Shown: piece after piece, positions 35,901-46,966 of the stretch
How positions within the stretch are numbered: the stretch's first letter is position 1
Layout: each line of letters starts with the position of its first letter
Origin: Antitrichia curtipendula
Lineage: Eukaryota > Streptophyta > Bryopsida > Hypnales > Leucodontaceae
Assembly (NCBI GenBank): GCA_951230915.1
Contig: OX579638.1
Span: 7,024,696 to 7,088,695 of the forward strand
DNA: 64,000 nt
Direction: 5' to 3'
Program-made: the position numbers and the translations under genes
The notes under the pieces: model-generated
Databases searched by the model: none
What the model was told of the DNA's origin: nothing
What the model saw: the letters and a program-made list of their open reading frames with translations, nothing else

Positions 35901-38150
35901 CTGCCCTTCAAAGATTGTCAAACAGGAACTTAAATTTTTTCAATCAGTGAGTGATAAATGACAACTTGGCGTGTCTATTTGGGGCAAAGACACGTGCAAT
36001 TAGTTTATTGCTGTGTTGACAGTGATGGTAGAGATCCCAGTAACTAGAAAATTGATGAGCATGGAACAAATTCTGCACCATTTAGAGGAAAGGAGGCAAA
36101 CCTGCCCATTCTGATTCCATCTCGCCAGCGGACATGATGATGGGTTCAATGCCCATAGCCTTGAATATCAGCTCTGTTTGGAAAGACTTCCCTTGACCCT
36201 TTCCTCCCCATACACCTGCAATAAGACAGATCAGAAACCCCATGAGTCATACAACACGGTAACCCTATTTTTCTGACAAATCCAGCCATGCGATGTTCCT
36301 CTTAGCAAAAGATGAGAGCTAGTGAGAGTGATTGATGTATATACCCAAAATGAGTGGAATTTTGCCATCAATTTGATCTGCTAGATAGTTTTTCGCAATG
36401 TGTGTTACTGCGACAACAGAAAACCCCATGTTCATGAACTTGGTTAAAGAGAGTATGCAATCAATCCTCCAAATTGCAGATAGAAAAAAACTACTCTGTT
36501 GTAATGCTATTTCAAGTTTTCAACGTCGACATCTCTTTCCTGCAATCAAGCGCTCATAAGTTGCAAACAGCTTCCCTAGAATTAGGTACTCTACATAACT
36601 CCAGATCTTGCATGAAGCGCCAGCACAAATATGATTGCAACTGTTGGTGTGATGATGCTCAAGCAAAATGCTAGACGATGTAGAAGAAGTAACAACGCTC
36701 GGGAACTCACCCACTTTCTCCTACATTCACACAAACGTGAGTAGAATTAGGACCATTCTTCAGCTTCCTATCAATGGACACCCTACTCTGGGGTTCACAC
36801 AATTCCGCAACCGTCTAGCTTAACCTAAAATGTATAAAAGAGGAATGTGCCAACTCGCTAAAAGGTCACACCATCCTGCAACTCACTATCTCAACCTAGA
36901 AAGTATGCAAAAGAATTGTGCCAAGCTTCCAAGGATTTACTGTACTACAGAGGACTTAAGAGGAAAATTAACACACTGTGAAAATTCTTTCTCAAAAGTC
37001 AATGCTTTGAAGACTCCTTTCAGATGAAGACCTCTGGGCCCAACTTCACAAGACCCTCATAAATCACAAATTCTACATAACGAAGCAAGTAGGGATTATG
37101 AAAAAGCTGGAAAAAAATCCGAAGAATCAGGATGGGCAGGTTGAATTGATATCATGAAATTTGCTTGGAATTATATAATTCAACCTGCCCATTCTGATTG
37201 ATCTCACTGAACTTTCAAAACTTATTTCTATTGTTAAAATACGTGGGTATGATTTCTTTTGTCTACAGGTACGTTTCGTTACCTTCCTTGAAGCTTTTTA
37301 AATGGTTTATTCAACTTCTGTAGATTTGGAAGCACCATTTTGGCCATTCGGGCCATTCAAAGAGTTAGCCTAAAACATATGCAAGAGCAAACGTGCCGAA
37401 CGACGTAGAGTTCAGCCCATTCTGCAACCTCATACTCCAACCCTAAACCTAGAATGTACGCAAGAGACGGTGTTTTCGGATTGAGGAAAAGATGGGTACC
37501 ATGAACACGGGGGCGATGTAGTACTCGCCCGTCAAATGCTCAAAGGAGCGCGTCACCTTCTGTCGATACTTGAAAACAATGTCCGCTGCACCCACAAGCA
37601 AATCATCACCAGGCTTAGTCACTGCAAACTAGGGCTCGCAATTCTCGCTTGGCACAGAGGATGCACAGAGCTCGAGGATGGGACTGCAACTTTAACCCTG
37701 AATTGCAAGCTCTGGTTGGAAAACAGAAGGCCTCTCACCTTCTTGGCCGAGGAAATCGCCGGCGAACAGGCTGTCGACCGTGCCGGTCCTGGCGCCCACC
37801 GTGATGTTCATGTTGTCCGCCTCCTTGCCCAGCCGGTACAAGTAATCGTTCCCCAGCACGTCTTTCGCTTCCCACGACGACTGCGACGACAATTTCTTCG
37901 TCTTCTTCTCGCTGCCATCGTCGTCACGAGCTCCCGCTTCCGCCACGCCTTCCTCCGCTCTCGTTTCGCCGGGTTGCGACTCTGGCAGACAGCAACGGAC
38001 TCCCGAGGATTGACGATGGATGTGCGCAGAGCGAATTGGAAGATGACCAGCATTGTGGAGCGCACCCACGCGTTTCAAGCGTACGCTTCGGCAGCGTGAT
38101 TGCTTGGAGGCCAATGCTTGGGTACCCCCCACTGATGTCGTGCACGCCAT
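32988..38150 (-). CDS. Rubisco-activase-like AAA+ ATPase, predicted chloroplast
   Basis: AAA+ protein of the Rubisco activase family, closest by memory to the plant RCA-like branch (At1g73110 type); whether it remodels Rubisco is not shown. Exons: 38150-37739, 37585-37500, 36720-36711, 36407-36345, 36215-36102, 35714-35653, 35330-35276, 35079-34878, 34575-34469, 34031-33976, 33826-33731, 33119-32988. Phases join throughout to 464 residues. The first 80 or so residues are Ser/Arg/Ala-rich, like a transit peptide. Motifs: SSWEAKDVLGNDYLYRLG, EADNMNI, Walker A GGKGQGKS, MSAGE, Walker B CLMINDLDAG, TVNNQMVVGTLMNL, sensor VTGNDFS, RDGRMDKFYW, LDFYGALRSRTYD, LLRRRKDD, and a LSEEYMKK tail. No redox-cysteine C-terminal extension. 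ATG 38162 is an alternative start. Exon 3 is a 10-nt micro-exon. Confidence 0.93.
33436..33717. repeat. Duplicated segment in the last intron of the activase-like gene
   Basis: About 33436-33516 and 33640-33717 are diverged direct copies (both contain gtgagaagtt- or atgagaagtt-like, caaaacatagc, gcactctttt and atcatc words in order). A related copy appears at about 5595-5670 inside the long-TIR element, so this is a dispersed repeat. Confidence 0.65.
36711..36720 (-). other. 10-nt micro-exon of the activase-like gene
   Basis: On the minus strand gaatgtag|GAGAAAGTGG|gtgagttcc shows a clear acceptor and donor. Adding these 10 nt between exon 2 (ends ...APVFM, phase 0) and the next exon (starts TAACACACATT) restores both the reading frame and the conserved family sequence FM-EKV-VTHIAKNYLA (compare FMDKVAVHIVKNYLA). 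Without it the frame breaks. Confidence 0.85.
37125..37199. repeat. Intronic hairpin matching an exon junction of the same gene
   Basis: In intron 2 of the activase-like gene, 37125-37147 and 37177-37199 are reverse complements over 23 bp with one mismatch, with a 29-nt loop. Eighteen bases of the right arm (37182-37199, aacctgcccattctgatt) are identical to 36099-36116, which spans the 3' end and 5' splice site of the exon ending at 36102. Confidence 0.88.
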
Positions 38151-39078
38151 GGCGACCTCCATCCTGCTCTCGCACCTCAAGCAATTGAAGGAGAATTAAG
38201 CTTACGGGAGAATCGACTGGAATGCGAGTGTTATGTTACCAGCTGCATGACGGGGATGATCATGAATGGCCATTGATTGGGTCGCAGAAGCAAACAGCCC
38301 AGGCGATTGCACAAGAGCAGTGAGATTTGCGGTTGAATTTGCAAACGATCTCGAGCAGGCATTCGTTCATGAGGGCGAGAAACAGGGGCCCCAGGTGCCG
38401 ACCGACGACTGACCATGGATAAGGTGACGTCCGGAACTCCGGAAGGTCAAGGAAGTAGTACGAATTCACTCCGGGATTGATTTCATATTACGAGACCTCC
38501 ACGACGGAAATGGAGGAAATGCGCGCTTTTGAGTGAAACATGGGGTCCAATGGGGACATGAGACGATGGCGCTGCTGTGGCAGACGGGCAACATGCGTTG
38601 GCGGACGCTGGCCATCTATAAGGGGCGTAGATTTGAGTGGACGAGGCGCTCACAGCGAGTCCGGGTGGCAGCTGACCGACCAGAGTGCCTTCCTAAAGCG
38701 CAGTCACGGAAAAGCTCGAATTTTGCGATTCTGCGTTTCAGGAGGTGAATGAGCTCGCATTTTTCGATAAAGGTCGTGGAGCTCTGGTACCAGGAGACCG
38801 TCTTTCTCAATAAATCTACGAGGCATCTGCTCCTCTTTTTCAAGCGATTGGCATGCAAGATTGTGAGATACTACTATTTTGGCGACGCCTGACCTCACCA
38901 TTTGTTGAATAGAAGTTTTTAGGGGGAAATCGAAGCTCAAGCGGGCAATTGGAATTGGAATTGATTGCAGTTTGAGTGGTCGGTATTGGGTTTGTGAATT
39001 TTGTGGTGGGCGACGTGTTCTCCATCTTAGTATTTGCAGCAGCATCATGTGGGTGGAGTAGAGCGGAGGTGCACTAGG
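38151..39078. promoter_or_regulatory. Divergent promoter region, activase-like / HCF152
   Basis: About 0.93 kb separates the start codons of the two divergently transcribed plastid-protein genes. GC content is higher than in the surrounding intergenic DNA. A CTATAAGG word at about 38617 could serve the plus strand, but it lies over 450 bp from the ATG. No well-defined regulatory motif is certain. Confidence 0.45.
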
Positions 39079-41894
39079 ATGGAGGCCGCCATGGCCTGCT
39101 GCCGCAGCAACTCGATCACTCCCCTCGAAATCCTCGTAGCAGGTGGGGTGCCGAAGTTGTCGTGGCGAGCGCCTTTCGCCCTTCACTTGCCCTTCGCTCG
39201 AGGCGCGCTTTCCACCGCCTCCTATGGGCTCGCCATTCGCAAAGGAGACGGCGGTGCGCACAGCCGCAACAGCAGCAACCCTTCGACTGTGCGATCACTG
39301 CCACCGTCGTCCGTGCATTCGTCGCGCGAGAAGTACATCGCCCCTAAATTCGAGGTAAGAATTCTCGTCTCGAATTCTCTCAAAATGCAGTGGTTCTCTG
39401 AAAATAGGTCAACTATGTCGTTTTGCACTCCCAAACTGTTATCATCCAGTCTAGGTCAAAAATTTGGTTTTACACTTCCAAACAAACTGTTATCAATCCA
39501 GTCTAGGTCAACAATTTGATTTGGCTTTCACGAGCTCATAGCAATCCAGTCCTTCTCGCAAAATAGGTCAGGAATTTGATCTGGCTCGCAATTCGCTGGA
39601 TTGAACAGGAGAAGGCGGAGGACGACGATGCGTCGCTGGTGGAGAAGATGCGAGAGTTTTTGCAGCAGCGTCGAACTGAGGAGGCATGGCAGGTGATGCA
39701 AGTGCTGGCACGGGGAGGCGTGCTCCCCGACCGCCAGTGCGCGAGCCGTCTGGTGGCGCAGCTGGCGCACCGCGGCGTGCCGTCCAGCTTGGCTCGCGCG
39801 CAGCGCGTGCTGAGCAACCTCCGCGCGGAGGAGCGACTGGACTTGTTGGACTCGGACGCGCTGGGTCTTCTGGCCATGGCGTCCGCGCGTTCCGGCGCCG
39901 CTCGCTACGCACTGGAGGTTCTGAAGCTCATGTTCGACATGGGGATGCACCCCTCGGTGAAGGTATGGAGCGCCGTGGTGAGCCGGCTCGGGAAGCACTT
40001 GGACGACTGCTCGCTGGCGCTGGAGCTTTTCGACGAAGTGTGTTGGCGTGTGCAAGACGTCGCCGAGGGAATGGACGCCGCGCGACCCGACACCGGCGCT
40101 TTCAATGCGGCTCTGAATGCATGCGCCACGCTGGGATTCGCAGCGAAAGGCGAGGAGCTTCTGCAAGAGCTCGAGAAATTTGGACTGGAGCCCGATGAGA
40201 TCACATTCAACACGCTGATCAAGCTGTACTCGAAATGTAACCAGCGCGAGCTTCTTCAGGGCGTGCCAGAGCTCATGGTGAAGAACAGGGTGATGCCCGA
40301 CCAGGCCACTGTGAATTCGCTCGTGGCGGCCTACGTTGGGCTCGGGAACCTCCGCGAGGCGGAAGCCCTGCTTCGAAGATTGCAATCCGACGAGAAGAGC
40401 TGGTGGGGAGCTCATCTGAAACCCGACGTGCGGACGTTCACGACCATGATGAAAGGGTACGTGCAGAAAGGCAGGAGGAGCGATGCGATGCGGACGTTGT
40501 TGGCGATGCAGATGGCGAAGGATCCCCGGAGCGCGCCCAACGAGGTGACCTACACGACGGCGATCTCATCGTGCATCCGTCTGGGGCTGATGGACGAGGC
40601 CAGCGCGGTCCTGCAGGAGATGGCGAAGCAGAACATCCCTGCGAATGTGATCACGTACAACGTGTTGTTGAAAGGATACTGCAGATCCCGGCAGCTGCAG
40701 AAAGCGCAGACCGTAGTGACCAACATGACGGAGGTGGGGATTGCGCTGGACGTGGTGTCCTACAACACGCTGATAAACGGGTGTATCGAAGTGGACGACA
40801 ACACCGCGGCGCTGGACTGGTTCAGGAAGATGCGCGAGGCGGGAATCTCCCCGTCGGCCGTGAGCTACACCACGCTCATGAAGGCGTTCGGAAGAAACGG
40901 CCAGCCGAAGCAGGTGCACCTGGTGTTCGAAGAGATGCGGTCGGACCCGTCCATGAAGACGGACGCCATCGCGTGGAACGTGCTGCTCGACAGCTACTGC
41001 CGCAACGGCCGCGCCGCGGACGCCAAGCGCATGTTTCTCAAGATGAAGGAGGACAGGTATCTAGTCTATTGCTCTTCCGCATTCACATCTGCTCACTACC
41101 ATCATCACTTTCGGTTTTGGCTCCTAAAGGCGAAGGATTCATGGGTTGAAAAATGTCCAATTCGATTAATCATATCTATGAGGTCAATTTCTATGATGTC
41201 AGAATGCTTGAAGGAGATTGCATGTGTTGGTCGAAAATCCAATAGAATTGGACGAAGAAAACCTCAACATGACCTTCTCAAACCTGGTCAATGTGACTCA
41301 ATTTGGGCTTCTTGTTCCTTTCTGAGTTAACATGATGATCTTCACTGAGCGCGGATTGCCAAAGCATTGTGCATCACCGGAATTGTTGGATTTGTTGGAT
41401 GTGGTGCTTCGCCACCGTTTGTGTGAATGAAACACTAATTGTGTGTGGATCTGGTGATGGAGCGCAGAGTGCGGCCCACGGCGTACACGTACGCGACGCT
41501 CGTGAAGGGATACGCCACGGCAGGGATGGCGGGTGAGGTGCTGTTGCTGTGGAGGGAGATCAAGGAGAGTACCGACGACGAGGTGAATCCGTTGCAACCC
41601 GACGAGGTGCTTCTGAACTGCCTGGTGGATACGTGCGTGCGCGCCGGCTACTTCCAGAAGGCGCTGGAGGTGGTGGCGTGCATGGAGGAGAAGGGCATCC
41701 CCGCCAACAAAACCAAGTACAAGCGCGTCTTCATCGAGCTCTACTCCAACCTGTACACGGGCAAGCACGCGTCGCAGCGGCGCCGCGACAAGTCGGAGGA
41801 GCGGCGCGACGCCGTGGAAGTCTTCAAGTTCTGGCTTGGCCTCCCCAACAAATACTACAACTCGGGCTCCGACGACGACTGGCGCTCGTTATAG
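39079..41894 (+). CDS. HCF152: HCF152-like P-class pentatricopeptide repeat protein, chloroplast
   Basis: In Arabidopsis HCF152 binds and protects processed transcripts in the psbH-petB region of chloroplast RNA and is needed for cytochrome b6f. Exons: 39079-39354, 39609-41056, 41468-41894; phases agree, about 716 residues (Arabidopsis is slightly longer). The N-terminus has transit-peptide character. Tandem 35-residue PPR motifs follow (examples: DEITFNTLIKLYSKC, NEVTYTTAISSCIRLGLMDE, ANVITYNVLLKGYCRSRQLQ, DVVSYNTLINGCIEVDD, DAIAWNVLLDSYCRNG), with no E or DYW extension. Family-specific landmarks are LVAQLAHRG...SLARAQRVLSNLR, LDSDALGLLAMA, CMEEKGIPANKTKYKRV, GKHASQRRRDK and the C-terminal FKFWLGLPNKYY. 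ATG 39034 is an upstream alternative start. Exons are strongly GC-rich, so long antisense frames occur here and are shadows. Confidence 0.93.
39425..39595. repeat. Three diverged repeats in HCF152 intron 1
   Basis: Units near 39435, 39488 and 39541 share atccagtct(agg), aggtca.naatttg and a ttggct- or ctggct-like ending. They occupy most of the 254-bp intron. Non-coding. Confidence 0.65.
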
Positions 41895-42671
41895 CCTTAA
41901 GCTTAAATACCCAGGTCAAGCTCTTCGGGCAGTGATCCAAAGGGAACTTCTGGAGGTGACCTGATTGTATTCATATTGGTTGTAGTCGATTCGTGATCCG
42001 GAATCATCATTATGACACTATTTTCATAGGATGAAGAATCTCTTAGAGGTGTACAATATGTGACGATGAGATAGCCGGATTACTTAGACGCCGCTTGTAC
42101 AGTACAGTACAATCGTCCCGTATGCGGTACTACTTCGGCTTACTGATGAAAACTATTGAAGAAACATACGGACATTCTTTTTCGAAGCTGATTGACAAGC
42201 GCAAGACGGAGTTCATGAAAGCATGAGCTCGCAAGATTTTTGCACTTGCAGCATGTACCATGAATATATAATAGTTCTTAAAAAATAGTTGTTGTCCCCA
42301 CCAATCTCATATTATCCTGCTTTCTGACATGCTTGTCTCCGCGTGCATAACTTTGATTACAAAGACAGTCACCTGAATGCATTTGGCTTCTGCGGGTTGG
42401 TTTGGAGAGGTCATGTGATTGGGGGCAGCAGTCAATCATAGAGCAATCATTGGAACCTTGCAATCAGTTGTAGTCCCACCTTTGCTTTCTTTCAGGGGGA
42501 TTAGGGTTTCGTTGCGATTACACTACAACATTCCATGACATGAACCTTGAATTGCTAGTGGTGCGCGATAAACCCTACCTTCGCCTGGCGGGTTTAGTCG
42601 TATGCAAGGCAAGGCAAGAGGGGAACGGTTCGTTCTGAAGGGTGCAAAGGAAGAAGACCTGGGTGGGAGCT
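41895..42671. other. Intergenic, HCF152 to Nudix gene
   Basis: Probably contains the HCF152 3' UTR and the Nudix promoter. A plant telo-box-like element (ttagggttt) lies at about 42501-42509. A pyrimidine-rich stretch precedes it (tttgctttctttcag). No other gene recognised. Confidence 0.5.
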
Positions 42672-44953
<2,282 letters not shown>

Positions 44954-45576
44954 ACCAATTCTGACTGCACTGGCAAAACATGAAACTGGCCGGCAGTGGG
45001 TTGTGGTTTAATTGATGGATGCTAAACGTTGAAGTGAGCGTTCGGAAGTAAAGTGGGAGCGCTCGGCGTCGTTAGAATTTGAATTGGTGTTTGTAAGATG
45101 ATTAGCATAGTGAAACAGTGGCTAAAAATAAAAGAGGCCCTTTAGAGAGATTTCAAAAGTGTAGTTTTCTACTCTAATTTCAATTCTCGACAATATGTAA
45201 GTAGCGCTATTTTCCAATTGGCAGTGTATGATGATGGCGAAGAGTTTATCCAAGCAATTTGTACAGACACAACGCCACCATCACTCATCAGTGGCAAAGG
45301 TTGCGTCATACAGAAGAACATTGCAATGATTCACAACCTGAGCTAGCAAAAGATAGAAAGTTCACTAAGCAGTAAACCATCCAAACAGATATTCAGAGTG
45401 TTTTCACCGCAAACGAGTGCTCAAAGCAACATTTACTGCCAGAATTGGTGCACATAACATGGAACGTACCACTAACTAGATCAGTACAACCATCCATACA
45501 GAGCAAGGCAACCGAAGACAACCAAATGCACCTAAAGGAAGAATTCCAATGCCAACACAAGTACGGTAATATCATG
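44954..45576. other. Convergent intergenic, Nudix / DUF1995
   Basis: Expected to hold the 3' UTRs of both genes. An aaataaaag motif at about 45127 could be a polyadenylation signal for the Nudix gene. Nothing else is recognised. Confidence 0.45.
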
Positions 45577-46644
45577 TCATTCTTTAGAAACAAGTCCACG
45601 AAGAAACTTGATGGATTTGGTAACGGGAGAGTTTGCTGCCATAGCATTGTACAACGCAGATTCCAGTTCTGCAGGGGCAGGTCTACGCTGGAGACTAGCG
45701 AGGCGAGTGTACTTGCCATCTTCCCTGACGAAGAGCAGCCACGGTCGTCCGCTTGGAGCGCCACTCTGCACATTCTTCAGCACCGCCCCCTCCGTTTTGC
45801 TTAGAAACCCCTGAATGGCGAGCGGGAGAAACGCATAGGCCGCTTCGAACGAGCTCAGAAACACACCCCAAGTGGCATCGCTCTCGTCTTCGGGAGTCCA
45901 TTCGGGATTGAGGACGACGATCGGCCTGGGGCTTACGTTTCGAGCGAGCTCTTGCAACCGCGTCGTGTCGTCACACCTCGCCCCCGCAACGACGACGACG
46001 GAGACTGATCCGGAAACTTCTCTTTCCGAGGAGAGCTCATGGAGACTATGGTTAGGGTTAAGACTTCCGACCAATTGCTCCCGAGCGAGCACAACAGAGG
46101 ACGCATCCGAGAAGAAGACAGCCACACTTGGAGGCTCACGTTCCGCTGAGAAAAGGGACAACAAGAAGTCGAGGGTGAGAGAGACGAGGGAAGAGGGCGT
46201 CTCGTCCACAATCGGAATTTCCACTCGCAGCTTCGTCTGCCGTTGCTGCTGCTGCTTCCGTTGCTTCACTGTTGACGGACCTTGCCGCTTCAAAACCTTC
46301 TCCAGAAGGGACGACACCGACCCTGCGGCTTGCGCAATGGCTTCCTCCCGGCTCTCGGGAGGGATCTCGCCTCCTCTCATCCCCTGCGCTCGGCATCGTA
46401 TGAGCCTCAATTTGGTCTTTCTATGGGAATGTAGGATTGTCGAACTCAACGATTCTTGTGGACTAGGAATGCGCCTGTGCGGTCTACGGCTACAGAAGAG
46501 AGAGGCACCGGTAATTCTACATTGCGAAAAGCCTTCTGTAGGTTCATTCCGAAACAAAGATTGTGTACCTACAGGGCTGGGCCTCAGTAACAATGAGCTT
46601 GGATTCGCCATTGTACGCACAGAATCATACGAGCTGCTACTCAA
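45577..46644 (-). CDS. DUF1995-domain protein, predicted chloroplast
   Basis: Single-exon gene of 355 codons. The first 80-90 residues are Ser/Arg-rich without acidic residues, like a transit peptide (alternative start MANPSSLL at 46611). The rest fits the DUF1995 architecture: an amphipathic start (REEAIAQAAGSVSSLLEKV), LRVEIPIVDETPSSLVSLTL, SVAVFFSDASSVVLARE, a short acidic linker, SVSVVVVAGARCDD, then RPIVVLNPEW, a Phe-rich segment around SSFEAAYAFLPL, and PWLLFVREDGKYTRLASL near the end. Family members are plastid proteins of mostly unknown function; LPA3, a photosystem II assembly factor, is one. I cannot assign it to a specific paralogue. The GC-rich sense strand produces a long antisense frame (45872-46729) that I treat as a shadow. 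Confidence 0.75.
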   Translation of the reverse strand: MSSSSYDSVRTMANPSSLLLRPSPVGTQSLFRNEPTEGFSQCRITGASLFCSRRPHRRIPSPQESLSSTILHSHRKTKLRLIRCRAQGMRGGEIPPESREEAIAQAAGSVSSLLEKVLKRQGPSTVKQRKQQQQRQTKLRVEIPIVDETPSSLVSLTLDFLLSLFSAEREPPSVAVFFSDASSVVLAREQLVGSLNPNHSLHELSSEREVSGSVSVVVVAGARCDDTTRLQELARNVSPRPIVVLNPEWTPEDESDATWGVFLSSFEAAYAFLPLAIQGFLSKTEGAVLKNVQSGAPSGRPWLLFVREDGKYTRLASLQRRPAPAELESALYNAMAANSPVTKSIKFLRGLVSKE

Positions 46645-46966
46645 TTCTCATGCCGAAATTCCTTCCTTGCCCCGACACAACACTCTATACCTTCTCTACA
46701 GTGATGGATATGACTTTTTGGATGGATGAAGAACATTGCGCAACTATCCATACAGTATTGAGGGTTTAAGGTGATGTTCTGTTTTCGGTTGAAGGGTTTG
46801 TGAATTCTTGCCCGCTGATTTGTGATGTTGTTTGCCGTAGTTTGAAGTGTAGTGGGTCGATCATGGCTGTGACCAGGATGCGTCACAGGCTGCGTTTAGA
46901 AGCGAATTTTGTAGGGTTTGCTGAGAAGGAGCGCATTATGTAGAATTTCGATCTTGCGAAGTCACC
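46645..46966. promoter_or_regulatory. Divergent promoter, DUF1995 / UBZ4-AlkB
   Basis: Only 322 bp separate the two start codons, so the genes must share or closely abut promoters and 5' UTRs. No convincing TATA box is seen for either direction. Confidence 0.5.

Noticed and set aside
37536..38099. 187-codon frame opposite the first exon of the activase-like gene
   Set aside because: Antisense shadow; the minus strand shows conserved activase sequence.
39528..40415. 295-codon antisense frame within HCF152
   Set aside because: Shadow of GC-rich coding sequence; the sense frame has clear PPR repeats.
45872..46729. 285-codon antisense frame over the DUF1995 gene
   Set aside because: The opposite strand matches the DUF1995 architecture; this frame is Ser/Arg low complexity.
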